A stretch of DNA of 64,000 nt from Gnetum montanum (Eukaryota > Streptophyta > Gnetopsida > Gnetales > Gnetaceae): positions 1,578,128-1,642,127 of the forward strand of contig MNCI01008572.1 in assembly GCA_015680685.1 (NCBI GenBank). Direction: 5' to 3'. This document shows, piece after piece, positions 1 through 11,345 of the stretch. The notes beneath the pieces are model-generated. The model ran no database searches and was not told where the DNA came from. It was given only the letters and a program-made list of their open reading frames with translations. Positions within the stretch are counted from its first letter, which is position 1. Every line of letters starts with the position of its first letter. Position numbers and translations under genes: made by a program.

Positions 1-794
1 TGGATTAGGTATACTAGAGTATTGTCCTCAAAGCAACATCATTGGCTGTCTACATCATCAACTAAAGCATTCCTTGCATGGAGCCCTTAAGGAGGAAAGG
101 CATGCATATCAGGGAAACCATAACATTATTGGTGGAAATAATGATGCACATATGAAAGATAGTGAATAGAAGGTTGCAAGAGATAATGTGCCAATGGCTA
201 CTGAATTGACAAGCAAGGAATCTTTATTGCTAGAAATAATTTCAAGAATTGATCATTTGGATACAAACGGTTTATTTTCGTTGCCTTCAAAAAATTTCTT
301 AAAGACTAATAAAAGAAAAATATCCTTATCGTTGATTCATTGTAATTAATATGAAACTTGAAAATCATTTGGGGATGATTTTGAAATAGCATGTAAAAAT
401 GTTTAGAATAATTATAAAGAGGGCACCGAGAAGTGGGATGCTACATATAGCATGCTCCTTTGTGGTAGAAAATATTTTGAGGAGTTTGCAGATAAAGTAC
501 AAAACTATTTTCCATATTACTAATAATGGCAAGGACTGCAATAATAGTTCAGAGATTTTCATGAACAAATGTTTGTATAAACTATCCCATCAAAATATTA
601 GTGAAAGTTTTTAATATCTGTGTGTCTTCATTTACATTTGCACAAAACATCTTGCCTGCTAAGGTCACTGAAGAGAGAAAAGTTGAGACAATGAAGAACT
701 AAATTTTTCCAAAGATAGAGTTATCTGGGAGAAGAGTTGAAGTTGGATATTTTGAAAGAAACTCAATAACAAAAAAAATAATGCTATAGAGTAG
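1..794. other. Unassigned DNA, no supported gene
   Basis: No reading frame here resembles a family I know. A short stretch around 165-345 on the plus strand reads as plausible protein (for example ATELTSKESLLLEIISRI) and could be an exon remnant of the gene fragment that follows, but it has no clear splice sites. The rest is AT-rich non-coding sequence. Confidence 0.4.
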
Positions 795-941
795 GCATCA
801 GATTATTCAAGCTCATTTGGAGACACCCGTATTGATTCTTATGGATCAGATTCTAAAATTGAGGATGCCTTTGAAGTAGAATCACAATTTTGGAAAAATG
901 AGAATAAAGAAGTTGCTGTGGATGAATTTCATGGCAGCTGA
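795..941 (+). pseudogene. Possible exon remnant of a Ser/Asp-rich plant protein
   Basis: An open stretch of 48 codons ends in TGA at 939-941 and reads ASDYSSSFGDTRIDSYGSDS and onward, with an acidic segment (EVESQFWKNENKE). The SSSFGDT motif followed by an acidic Ser-rich tract recalls a family of uncharacterised plant nuclear proteins in which such a tract precedes a basic helical domain. The basic domain is not present downstream, so if the assignment is right this is only a fragment. There is no start codon or convincing splice site. The assignment rests on memory of the motif alone and could be chance. Confidence 0.25.
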
Positions 942-2039
942 GGGTTTTGTTGAGCTACTGCCAGCAATCTGATGGAGGTGAACAAGCTAGAAGAACGCTA
1001 CTCTACTAGGAGGTCCTACAATATTGATTTTCGACATTACCATCTCAGTCGCAGCTCATTCTTCGGTTCTTCATCTGTTTGCAGAAATGGCGAGCCAGAA
1101 CTTCATCTTAGGCATCTGGATGGTCAGTGGTCCTTTAACATGTGATGTTTGCACATTTCCTTGGAAACAATGATGATGACGGGACGGCGGAGGTGCAGGT
1201 CAGTGAGATGCGTGTCATGGCGGTGGTAATGACACACGTGGTGCAACATAATCATGCCACGGTGGCCAACATGGCCATCATTGAGCCAAGCTCTGGACTC
1301 GGAGTTGCTCTACATTTTCTCTGGAAAGGCCGTGAGGGCGCTCTGGCTCGACCTCGCTGTGCTTGATAATGGTGGCAACACCACCAGATGCAGCGACACA
1401 ATGTTCAGGCATAAGCTCGGCTAAAATGATGAATTTGACGTGTGGTAGAGCTTCAAACCATGGAGCCCGTGTACATAGAATCGAAGCATCAATTCTAATA
1501 TGGAAATGCAAGAGAATTGCAGTGTGGTGTTCAAAGTTCACAAGCCCCACACCTGATCTTCTCTAGATTGGCATTGAAGATTCAGACTCCTGAATATTAT
1601 TACCAGTGACTCTCAATTTTGGGAGATTGTGGGAGGATTTGAATCCTCGGCTTCTGCCAAGAGGCACTTACAAAGGAATCTAATTCATCAAGAGCAAGAG
1701 TAGCTTTAGGATCAGGTTCCATGTTGTCGTTGTTACAGAGATGTAGGGTATGCCAATTGCCACTTTCTTTGTGGGTGCGTGGCTACTTCTAGATTCATGA
1801 ATCCCAACAATAAGAAGAGCATAATACCAAATGCCTTTTTCACACATCTTCATCATCAAATTTGCTACAGAGATGAAGATGGTCATGGAGTTGCTGGGAA
1901 GATTGCAGAATGCTTAGAAAAAGATGTAATGCCATTCAGCACATGGCCAGACAGAGATGCCGCAGATCAGGGAAGCATTTAATATTTTTAACAGCTTTTT
2001 GACCAAGTATGAAGATCACACGTGGTCCAGAATGTGGAT
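942..2039. other. Unassigned, locally GC-richer DNA
   Basis: Around 1050-1560 base composition rises above the surroundings and both strands stay open for 70-90 codons, which hints at an old coding fragment, but neither translation resembles a family I recognise. The minus-strand frame 1278-1550 (GLSRENVEQLR near its end) looks marginally more protein-like. Nothing recognisable lies in 1560-2039. Confidence 0.3.
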
Positions 2040-3689
2040 TAATTTCATCAAGTTAGGGGCCAATAGATCCTAATAACTCTATAATATATATTTACTATGG
2101 TTACTATCTCTATTACTATGATTTAAATAAAATATTTTATGATTTAAAAAGGAAAAGAAAGTTATGGAATATTTGTGTAACATCCTATATAAAGGGGACA
2201 TTTGGCTATTATCCCTTTTATTCCTATGGAAGTTGTAACTTCCTATGATAGTTACAACTATGATATTTGTAACTAATTTTAATTTTGATTAGCATGAAGA
2301 CACTTGGCCACCATAGCTTTTATACAAAGGCCACTTGTCAACTACAACTTGTTTATCTCCATGATGACCACTTGGCGACTGAAGGGCCACTTGGCAACTA
2401 AATGGGACACTTTTTAGCTATAGCTTTTTTATCTCTATGGTGGTTACAACCATCCAAAAGTTTTGTAACTTACCTAACTTGTTGGGCAAGTAAGATCTCC
2501 TAACTTGTTGGGAAAGTTATAACTTCCTTACTTGGGAGAGAAGTTAGCTAAGATATTTTGAAATATGTAACTACTTTTTGAACTCTATAAAAGGGCTTCA
2601 GGGGTAAGAATAAAATCATCATAGCACTTGGAGCTCTCACTTGGAGACACACTTTGGGTCTTGGAAGAGCATTGCAAAGAAGAAATTATGAAAGATTGCT
2701 TGTAAGATAACTGGCTAAAGAAAAGATTTCAGCCTCTTTTTCATAATCCTATGAGTTATGTTTTATTTTTATTTTGTTTAAATTTTTTAGTTAGTGGTTT
2801 AGATAGTATCATCCTTGGCAAGTAATTTTGGGATTTTTAGATTGCTCTTATTNNNNNNNNNNNNNNNNNNNNNNNNNNNNNNNNNNNNNNNNNNNNNNNN
2901 NNNNNNNNNNNNNNNNNNNNNNNNNNNNNNNNNNNNNNNNNNNNNNNNNNNNNNNNNNNNNNNNNNNNNNNNNNNNNNNNNNNNNNNNNNNNNNNNNNNN
3001 NNNNNNNNNNNNNNNNNNNNNNNNNNNNNNNNNNNNNNNNNNNNNNNNNNNNNNNNNNNNNNNNNNNNNNNNNNNNNNNNNNNNNNNNNNNNNNNNNNAT
3101 TTTTTGGTAGCATAGTAGGATTGTCTTGAAGAAATTGCTTATTTGAGCCTTGGAAGTTTGAAAAATTCGTACTTATTGAATTTGGAATATTTTGAAGTGT
3201 TTACTCATATCATTTTACCTTGTTTAAACATTTGAGGTCCTAACACAAATCTACTTTCTTTTCTATCTATTTCCATTGAATCTTGCTCTATTTCTAGTTT
3301 TCTTGTGGAACTATTTCTTTCTCTGGGAAAAATTAGAAGTAGATTTGCAGAGTTGTGCTCAAATGTTTTTGCAAAATTTTATTTGTTACAAGTAGGTATT
3401 ATAAGGACTATGTAGACTAGGCAATTAAACAAAATAGGAACTCTTAACAACTCACAGTACTTGGCAAAGTTGGCTGAATCTCTTTAAGATAAGTCATTTG
3501 TAGTTTACACACAACGCAATCGTTTCATTTTTCACAACTACACACCACAACAGCACACACACATACTCACATTAACTATTGAGTCTATTTGAAGGTATCT
3601 AGGCCTTGGTGTTGCCAGAGACCAGCAGGCACCTAAATCCTGTTCGAGGACACTTGTTGGTAGTCGCATCCTAAACGGTCGCCAACAAT
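2040..3689 (+). mobile_element. LTR-like sequence with TATA box, interrupted by a gap
   Basis: The stretch has features of a retroelement LTR or leader: a run of related CACTTGGC-type motifs at about 30-40 bp spacing (2300-2410), a 9-bp inverted repeat GTTGTAACT/AGTTACAAC (2232-2240 and 2250-2258), a good TATA box (TATAAAA, 2586-2592) and a transcribed-looking leader after it. At 3606-3623 the sequence TTGGTGTTGCCAGAGACC resembles the tRNA-Asp-type primer site of plant gypsy elements with a 3-base deletion. No matching second LTR is visible, so this may be a solo LTR or a truncated element. Boundaries are approximate. Confidence 0.35.
2853..3098. other. Assembly gap (246 N)
   Basis: Run of undetermined bases inside the LTR-like stretch. 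Apparent ORFs spanning it are artefacts. Confidence 0.99.
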
Positions 3690-3749
3690 AATATGTTGTC
3701 CAAATGCATAGTCAATAAACTAGTTGGTTCAACCTTCACATGGCCTACA

Positions 3750-5290
3750 ATAGGGAAACTCTCTCTACCCTTATATCTTCAATATTATTTTTAAACTACT
3801 TGATACTTGCCTAGATCACATCAAGCTAGCCAACCCCCTTCTTTATCAAAGGAATAGCAAGAAATACATGAATGATACTATGCTTATTATTGGGGCTTCA
3901 TTGGTAGATTCTCAAACTCTCAAATGGGACCATTCTCTCTTCTTCTTTATCATCAATTTACAAATCAATTAAGCTAAATATGCAATCTACAATGTTAGTT
4001 TCTTACAGGGTAAGTTCCACTTCATCCTTCACACCATTAGTAACATCTTCAAATCATTACTAGATAAATATCTTGGAGTTCCTCTTTTCATCTCCTACTT
4101 CTAAAAATGCTTTTGGAACACTACTATGAAAACCCTTTAAAAACATATGTCTAATTGGAATAGATTGTAAATTTCCTTTGTGGGCCACCTATGGTCCTCT
4201 AAGCTATTCCAATATATGCAGTAATGAATATCCTACCACTTAAGGCTAAAATGCATAACATTAACAAAATTTCTTGGTGTCCTATCTAGTTTAGGTTAGA
4301 GTCCATTGAAAAGGTTCATCTAGTTTCTTAGGAGTGTACAACACACCCAAAAAATTCTAGACATCTAAAGGTTACCTCATTCTCACACAAAGACTCTACA
4401 ACCTCATCTTCCAATAGGTATCTCCCTAGCATCCACAAGCAACATGGTATAACATCCTCATTACTAAATACCCATCACTATGAAATGACAACATCATGCA
4501 TGCCTCTTGGGATTTTCCCCAAATTTTTTTCACAAATTACCAATTCCTTAAACACCTTATCTGGATCTAGCCACCTTTTCCCATGTCTTTTGCTATGTTT
4601 GCCTATGTCTTTTATTGATTATAGATGAAGCATTGCTATGTCCCACCTTGCTTCAATACTTTGTCCTTGTGCCTATGAATGGATCCATCATGCTTGGGGC
4701 ACCAACATTATGCTTCTTCACTCCACAATTGATTCCTTCATTCACACTTAACCTCTACTTCTTGTTCTCATAGCATGTTTGCAACTCCACTCACTTCTGC
4801 ACTCATGGTAAACATGTCATCCCACTCTAAATCATTATGTAGAGTAATCAAAATCCACTAGGGTTATTGAATTCCTCTTAACATCAAAACTAGCATGTGA
4901 CATTCATTGTTCTTTCCATCATGTGACCACATTCTTGTGTGTTTGGAAAATCTCTATTGGACCATGTATTGTAATCTTTCTCTAGCTCATTCATCACCAA
5001 AATGCCATTCTCACATGGGGCATTCTTCACCCTTACAGGTTTTATGGACAAGGCTAATGCATGTTGTATAGGCTAGCTAGTGAATTCATGTTCCATTTTC
5101 TTAGTCATTTCATGAACTTCACAATAATCCATACAACCATAAAAGATATCCTTCATATCACTCAAGATCTTACCTTCATGCTAGATCATGATCCCCTTTT
5201 GCATGGATGACACATCACTACTTAGTGGGTGAGCATTGTTTGGTAACTTTGGTAACACCATAATAAGATTTTATTCAAATAGGCTATTTG
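3750..5290 (+). pseudogene. Decayed LINE (non-LTR retrotransposon) RT C-terminal region
   Basis: Although full of stops and frameshifts, plus-strand translation follows the order seen in the C-terminal half of plant L1-type reverse transcriptases: a YLGVPLF-like segment (here ILGVPLFISYF near 4075-4110), the W-x-x-L/SNW segment with a SFAGHL-type motif (about 4140-4200), a PVYLLSILPLP-like hydrophobic segment (about 4200-4240), a KVHLV(S)W-like segment (about 4310) and later a WYNIL..KYP-like segment (about 4450-4480). The catalytic RT core and endonuclease are not visible. Known family behaviour: such fragments come from 5'-truncated insertion. It is distinct from the much better preserved LINE at 54.6-58.9 kb. 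Ends are approximate. Confidence 0.5.
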
Positions 5291-6906
5291 TGTCCTATCC
5301 TCATGCTTTACTCATACCATTCTCATCACCATTGCCTTGTACTTTAGAAAAGGGATCTACACTTTTCCATCTTGCATTGAGATGTTTAACCCTACCAACA
5401 TGAGAAAATAAATCATCTGAAAAAGGTTGGAAAACATTGTAGACATCCATGCCTTGAAGGCCTAGCTAACCTTCTTTGCCAAGGGATGGTGGAATTTCTT
5501 CTTTCTATTCACTATTCCATTACTTAGTCTTACTTCCAATGTCATCCACATTTGGAATGGCATTGCCTTTAGGATGGATGACAAAATTTTTTATATCATG
5601 GAGCCTAACATTATGTAGATAATTGAATTCCATTAAATGGAGAAGTAAATTGTGAAAATCATACCGAAAAACTAAGAGATTGTGCAAGGTTTCTTCATCA
5701 AAATACCTCAAACCACATTGCACAGAGATGGGGGTTATAAAGTTACAAGTCTCACCAAGACTTGATAGTCCACAACTAAAAAGGTTTGCAAGTATGTTTT
5801 TTACCAACTCTCATATTGGCTTATGGGTGGCCATCTACAAGTCCTTTGGATCTTTAAAAATAGCACCAACTACTGACTCATGAACTATGAAGATACACCA
5901 TGGCACTATACTATTTGCTACCAACAATTATGAATTTGGCCCTATCCATGACTATATTATGCATTTTTATGTGTAACACATGGCAAAAATGGTTGGCCTT
6001 GTAGTTTAGAATGCCTTGAGCATTATGTGATTTGTGCCTTATCACACTATAATTTGGCAATATGGGTAAGGGTCACCCTTCTTTTTTTTCTATGAAGTCT
6101 GTCCAACTAAAGCTCTACTTGGGTCCATGTTACCCCCTTTTCTTGGTTCCCTAATTCTATCTAACTAAAGCTCTTCATAGGTCAATGTGGCTTCTTCTTT
6201 TTATGAACTTTGTTTTTTTTGTTCAAGTAATATTGTGCTATTGAGTATTTTCAAGATAAAATAAAAGGAGTAACCTGAATCCCCACCTTTATTCTATCAT
6301 ATATTTCATATTTCATATTGGTAATTGGAATGAAATATTAAATTAACCATGGTGTCAACTATATCTATAAGGAAGTTACAGAGGTCCACAATTGATTCCC
6401 ATGAGAGGAGAAAACTACATTATCCATATTCTAGATGAAGATGTAGATCCATTCTTTACAACATCCATGTTGTATATGAAAGCCACAGGTTCATTATTTC
6501 ATCTTCATTTACTACTAGGTATGTTCTCATTCAAAAGACATGAGATGACCTCAAAATAATTAATGGTAAAGGTGCCACAAAATTTTCCTTAAAACATGAA
6601 GTATTAGATGTCTACAACCAAGGATGTAAGAAATATGAAAATAGGCATTTTGAATGGTTTTTCAAATGTTTTAAGAAATATTTCCATTTCCATGTAAGTG
6701 TGTGAATTTCTATATATGTGAATTTCTTTATACATATTAATAAAAATTAATCTGATTTTTCTCTCTATATTGAAGACTAAAAACTTTGATTATAGCAGAT
6801 ATTTTATGTCAAGGTTACATTTCCAACTAGAGTTAAGGAAGTAAATCAATAAGGAAATGAAAAGGAAAATACATATATTGACAAAGTAGGCCTCTTTCCA
6901 ATGGAC
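5291..6906. other. Unassigned AT-rich DNA
   Basis: One minus-strand frame of 95 codons (5520-5807) is open but resembles nothing I know. The rest carries short open stretches only. I see no repeats, RNA genes or element ends here. Confidence 0.35.
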
Positions 6907-7110
6907 TTTATTTTGTAGGAGCTCGAGGCACTCTTCATCTACCTCTTATCAAACTAATAGATAATATTATTTAAGAAAATTGCATGAACCCTTATTATGC
7001 CTAAATCATAAAATGAACTTTTTATAAGAACCATGGTGTGAATCCTTGGTCCTATTGAAGCATTGAATCAATGTTGTATGTTTAAAAATGATGGAAACTT
7101 TGTTGCTTAT
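6907..7110 (-). other. Former 3' flank (3' UTR) of the GST-like gene
   Basis: Removing the retroelement 7116-14841 and one copy of its 5-bp target duplication joins this sequence directly to the stop codon of the minus-strand GST-like gene. It is therefore the original downstream region of that gene. A minus-strand AATAAA lies at 6907-6912, about 200 bases beyond the reconstructed stop, and is a candidate poly(A) signal. The joining is a direct reading of the target duplication; the UTR role is inferred. Confidence 0.5.
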
Positions 7111-7115
7111 ATGGG
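7111..7115. repeat. Target-site duplication, left copy (ATGGG)
   Basis: ATGGG lies immediately before the 5' LTR and is repeated exactly at 14842-14846 after the 3' LTR. Five base pairs is the usual length for Ty3/gypsy integration. Confidence 0.9.
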
Positions 7116-8080
7116 TGATGGGACGCGATATCACATGGGCTATGATATCTATAACTAAGAGGCGACACTCCCTTGTTTCCCCATCCTGGGCTAGAAGTAG
7201 GGAAACTATGGCAGTTTGATCACTCCAGAGATAGAATATTTTCCATGTGCCCACAGTAGGAGTCCCAAAGTGAACAAATCTTTATTCAAGCAACATTGTA
7301 CCTGAACACAAGTTGTGTACGGCAATAAAGACGAGCTTTCTGGATAAACCTTGTAGTGCATGGAATAGGATTTTATTTATTATTTTCTCTCTCACCCTTA
7401 AACTCCTAGAACACGGTATGAGTACGACTTGATTACGAGCATCTAAGGAAGTGTACGGTTAGTCAAGGAATTGGCTGCTCATCACAATGTGGTATGAGTA
7501 CGACTTGATTATGAGCATCTAGTGTGACTACTTGGTAACCCAGTGGCATATCCAAGATCTACACTTGGTAATCCTAGTGGTAGTCGTGCACCAATATGTG
7601 TATGGTTTGTCAAGGAATCGGGTGCTCATCGCACTTTGGATAGATAGCTTCCTCAACCCTTTCCTCCTAGTTAAGTGCCTCAGTACGATCACTTCGAGCA
7701 CGTGCGTTATGCATGGTGATCCCAGTCATGATTAGCGCTTAGTAGTCGCGGTTGCATCGATTCAAGGTGTGTACAGTAAGTGGGAACGGATGGTAATGCT
7801 AGGTAGTTTAGACTTAGTTCATTAGTTAGAGTTAGTTAGTTTCTCAACTCTTCACTCATTAGCATAGGAGACATAAAACATAAAAACTATAAAAATCATA
7901 TACCTCAGACTTACTTAACCATACAGCGTGACAACTACAAGTAAGTATGGGAAGACAACAAATAATTAACCCTAAGTGTTCCATGGGGCGTGTAGGCATT
8001 TAGTCTACGGAGTTCGACTGGATTGCGTGTGCTACATTTGTTTCATATGGTTGAGTGCAGGGGTATCTCGCCACTCATCA
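7116..8080 (+). repeat. 5' LTR of the Athila-like element (965 bp)
   Basis: Begins TGATGGG and ends CACTCATCA, directly followed by the primer site. It aligns along its length with 13515-14841. Differences are mostly transitions (for example CGTGGTATGCG versus CACGGTATGAG near 7413), consistent with loss of methylated CpG. The TATA-like sequence preserved in the 3' LTR (TATAAATAAG, near 13580) reads TATAACTAAG here (near 7150), so the promoter of this copy is probably damaged. Confidence 0.9.
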
Positions 8081-8081
8081 T

Positions 8082-8100
8082 TGGCACCGTTGCCAGGGAC
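8082..8100 (+). other. Primer binding site, tRNA-Asp type
   Basis: TGGCACCGTTGCCAGGGAC starts one base after the LTR. It matches the complement of the plant tRNA-Asp(GTC) 3' end with only transition differences; Athila-type elements commonly use this primer. The second Athila-like element has the corresponding site at 51370-51386. Confidence 0.85.
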
Positions 8101-8232
8101 TAAGTGTTTGTGCGTTGAATAGAACATAAAGGATATCACTCACATTGTTGGGAGCCTAAATGAACCTTCGAGTTAATTAATTAATTAAAGAAAAATTTTA
8201 TATAACGGTAAAATCTGCACACCGATAAATAA

Positions 8233-10620
8233 CAATGTCTTCTAGCAAAAGCAATTCACCACATAAGGACCATACAGAGAATATTCGACAATCAAAAACA
8301 CATAACTTGAATTAGCTGGTGCCTCAAAAATACAAGATAGTCTATACTCATCCCGATGAGTATATTCCCAACTTTACTTTTATTCTCCATCCAGACGAAT
8401 AGATGTGCTGGAGAGATTTGCAAGGTAACATCATGTTACCTCTAGATTGATCTGTCCCAAACATGCTTCTCTATGCTTTGGCACAGATAGGCATGCCGGA
8501 ATTATATGCCAAATAAGTTGCGGTAGACTTTGACATGAGGGATTATCATCCCACAGATTTACAACATATGAGGGACTCAAGGCAGGAGAGTCAACATACA
8601 CTATTAAAGGGAAAAGGTTCGCACGTCCTTAGAAAAATCGGAGATGTTCCCCCTCCTAATGAAAGTGAGGAGGTTGGGTNGTTCGCACGTCCTTAGCAAA
8701 ATCGGAGATGTTCCCCCTCCTAATGAAAGTGAGGAGGTTGGGTATCAAAACCTACAATCAACGATACATAACATTGGTTTTGATGCCTGTGAACACCAGC
8801 TATTCACAGATGGGACAACAACAAAAGACAAGGATGGGCACTTAGATCGTCACCACGATCAGGGTTGTAGCAGCTGAAGAGAAGGTAGGAAACATCACCA
8901 TGGTGATGGTTCTCCTTCTTCTTCCCCTTCTTCTCATCACTCACCCTCTCCTTCCACATCTGGGTGCAATCATGAAGAGCGTAATGGAGAGGATAAAAGT
9001 AAGAAAAATGAGAGACTTCGACGAGAGAGTCGAGAGTGAGGACAAGGGCATGAACTTAGGGAAAGTAGGGAACAAAAAAGACATCACAGGCGTCATGAAA
9101 GAGACGATCATGACAAGCCCCTACTTGCAACTCAAAGTATTCTTGATATAACGGAGGCTGTTAGAATTCCCACAAGGCATTTAAAAGATAGTTGGATCAG
9201 GCATTTAGACATGAACAACATCCCACGATTTGAAGGGGGATACCATGTAGATCCAAAAAATCATTTATAGGCATTCCATGATTCTTGTGCCTTGCAAAAT
9301 ATAGAAAATGAGTGGCAAAAACTTAAGAAGCAAAGAGTTGGTATTGGTCCTTAGAACCAGAAACCATCAGGAGGTGGACTACGATGCTAGAAATCTTCAA
9401 CGATAAATATCAGACGTACTCTTGAGTGTCTAATTTGCGTAAGTAGATCCAAGGCTAGAAGAAAGGTACACATGAACCCTTGGATGCTACCATGTCCCAC
9501 TACTACACACTGTTACATCATTGCCTAGGCCATGGATATGCTCAGTGGGATCAACTTCACCACATCGTGGATGGGCTAAGGCATGAAACTAGAAGAACCC
9601 TTGGGATTTATGCCCAAGGGAGACTCTCACAACTTAGAGCCCATGAAGTACATAGCTTGTTGGAACAAGTAGCAAAAAAATAAGGTGAGCTACACAAATG
9701 GGAAAGTGTAGAAGAATATAACCATGACCCCTCTCTTCGAAAGAAGGGAGTGGAATTTTGCGATGAAGAGGATGAGTCACCAATTGAAGAGTTGGTGAAT
9801 AGAAAGACCTTGCCGCTTCAAAAACTCACAACAGAAATAGCAGCCAAGGTAGATGACGTATGGAGTTTCTTAGACTCTAAAATTGAAAATATCTTAAAAA
9901 TTGTAGAAGAGTCTAAGGTAGAACAAAGTAGTGACAAAGGTAAGACAAAGTGGAGAGATTTAGGCCCTGCACATAACAAGGGTAAGGGGAAAATCACTAA
10001 CTCCGATGTGATTATGGATTTAGACACAGATGATGATGGTGGATGTGAGATCTACCACTATGACCATCCTAAGGGATGTTGTCTAATTATCTCACATCTA
10101 AAAGAGTCTGGGGTGTATGCACTTAATCCGAGACTTAACCAATGGAAAACACCCCGAAGGTTACCTTATCCACAAGGTAACCCAAGGCAGTTCCACCAAC
10201 CGTTAACTTATTATCCAAGTGGAACTCCACCACAACCCATCGGATAACATCAATAGTGGCAATACCCATAGTCATGGGGGATGCCATCACCGAAACAACA
10301 GTACCCTTACCGGTAGCCTGATCCTTATGGATATTATGTGCAGTAGCCAATTTCTCCAAGTGACTCTATGAGTCACACAAGTCCCCACCGGCACTACCAA
10401 GTTCAGGAGTACTTCAAAAGGACTCCTTCTCCTCCGGGAGACACTCCATACCCACACTATCCTCCAAATTCATCCGCATCTCTTCCATAAGTAGTTCCCA
10501 TAACACCTCCTGCTCCAACAATGCAAGGGAAACTTCCTTCTCAACCGCAGCAACGTCATGCTGCGAGACCTGTAAATATTCAACCTGCTACTAGTTCTGA
10601 ATACTGTAAAAAGAGAAGAC
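8233..10620 (+). pseudogene. gag remnant of the Athila-like element
   Basis: Starts at an ATG (8233) 130 bp after the primer site with MSSSKSNSPHKD. Stops and frame changes break it, but long pieces stay open: the segment reading NLQSTIHNIGFDACEHQL (about 8750-8800), the piece 9480-9683 (HIVDGLRHETRRTLGIYAQG) and 9750-10247 (acidic, then KESGVYALNPRLNQW and Pro/Gln-rich). The same blocks occur in the minus-strand element at 48.7-51.2 kb, for example HIIDGLREKNRRTLGVYAQG, which supports a gag role and shared family. Downstream, 10250-10600 is Pro/Gln/Tyr-rich like a gag C-terminal linker. No clear CCHC knuckle is seen. Gag would form the particle. The frame also contains a 63-bp assembly duplication at 8617-8743. 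Confidence 0.75.
8617..8743. repeat. 63-bp direct duplication around a single N (8680)
   Basis: 8617-8679 and 8681-8743 are copies of one sequence, differing by one visible substitution, separated by exactly one N. The pattern suggests unmerged overlapping contig ends rather than a biological repeat. A 139-bp case of the same type occurs at 51564-51842. Confidence 0.9.
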
Positions 10621-10769
10621 CCTTATTTAGAACCAAAAGCCTAGATAAACTGTCGTAATAACAAGTGGTTGAGCCCATGTGCATGCCTCCACCATCTAAC
10701 ACTTCAAAGCACCCTTAAGTCCAATAGAGCTTAATGCATATGGTTATGTTAACGCATACCGTAACTGAC

Positions 10770-11345
10770 TGGATCAAGGTAGGTCACCTTCCCAGGAAAC
10801 TAACTGATCCTGGAAGTCCCTTACTCTACCTTCAAGTCGTTAGAAATGAACCACATAGGACTATTCTTGACTCAGGTTCCAGAGTCAACTAAATTTCACG
10901 AGAGATGTATCAAGCTTGGAACCTGCCCCAACTTAAGAAGAGCAACATCCAACTAGAGCTGGAAGACCAATCCATCATCATTCCCTTGGGATTGGTGGAG
11001 GACATCATTACCACTGTGTGTGGTTGATCTTACCCAGCCGATTTCCTGGTGATTGAAGTCAACAACAACGAAGGGGACTTCCCAATTATAATGGGAAGGG
11101 CATGGCTTAGTACAGTAGACGCATGCCTTAGGATCCGCGATCTTTCCTTAGAAATCTCTAAGATAAATATTTATGGAAATATCAAGAAGAGGAAAGTTCC
11201 ATGCATCACATATAGTGATTCATCGGGTGATGACATGGAGGAAATGCCTCCATGTAGCAGGTGTGCCCTTGAAACTTTGAAACAAAGATGCCTGTATGTA
11301 GCAACCACACAACCCGTAGTAGACACCCCATGGTTGACAGCTACT
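10770..11345 (+). pseudogene. Retropepsin-like aspartic protease remnant
   Basis: The frame reads TILDSGSRVN with DSGS at 10869-10880, the position of the catalytic D-S/T-G motif, then LEDQSIIIPLGLVEDI, and ends with the GRAWL motif (about 11095-11110) typical of gypsy proteases. The last part is open from 11049 to 11348. In-frame stops occur just after DSGS (taa about 10890) and near 11026. The equivalent protein in the other Athila-like element (48261-48640, minus) matches closely, for example MGRAWLS and RIRDLSLEISK. In an active element the protease would cut the gag-pol polyprotein. Reverse transcriptase, which should follow, is absent here. Confidence 0.75.

Noticed and set aside
1278-1550. 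90-codon minus-strand ORF as a gene
   Set aside because: Overlapping plus-strand frames are also open and no known motif is present.
2799-3129. ORFs of about 100 codons spanning 2853-3098
   Set aside because: They consist almost entirely of unknown residues from the N gap.
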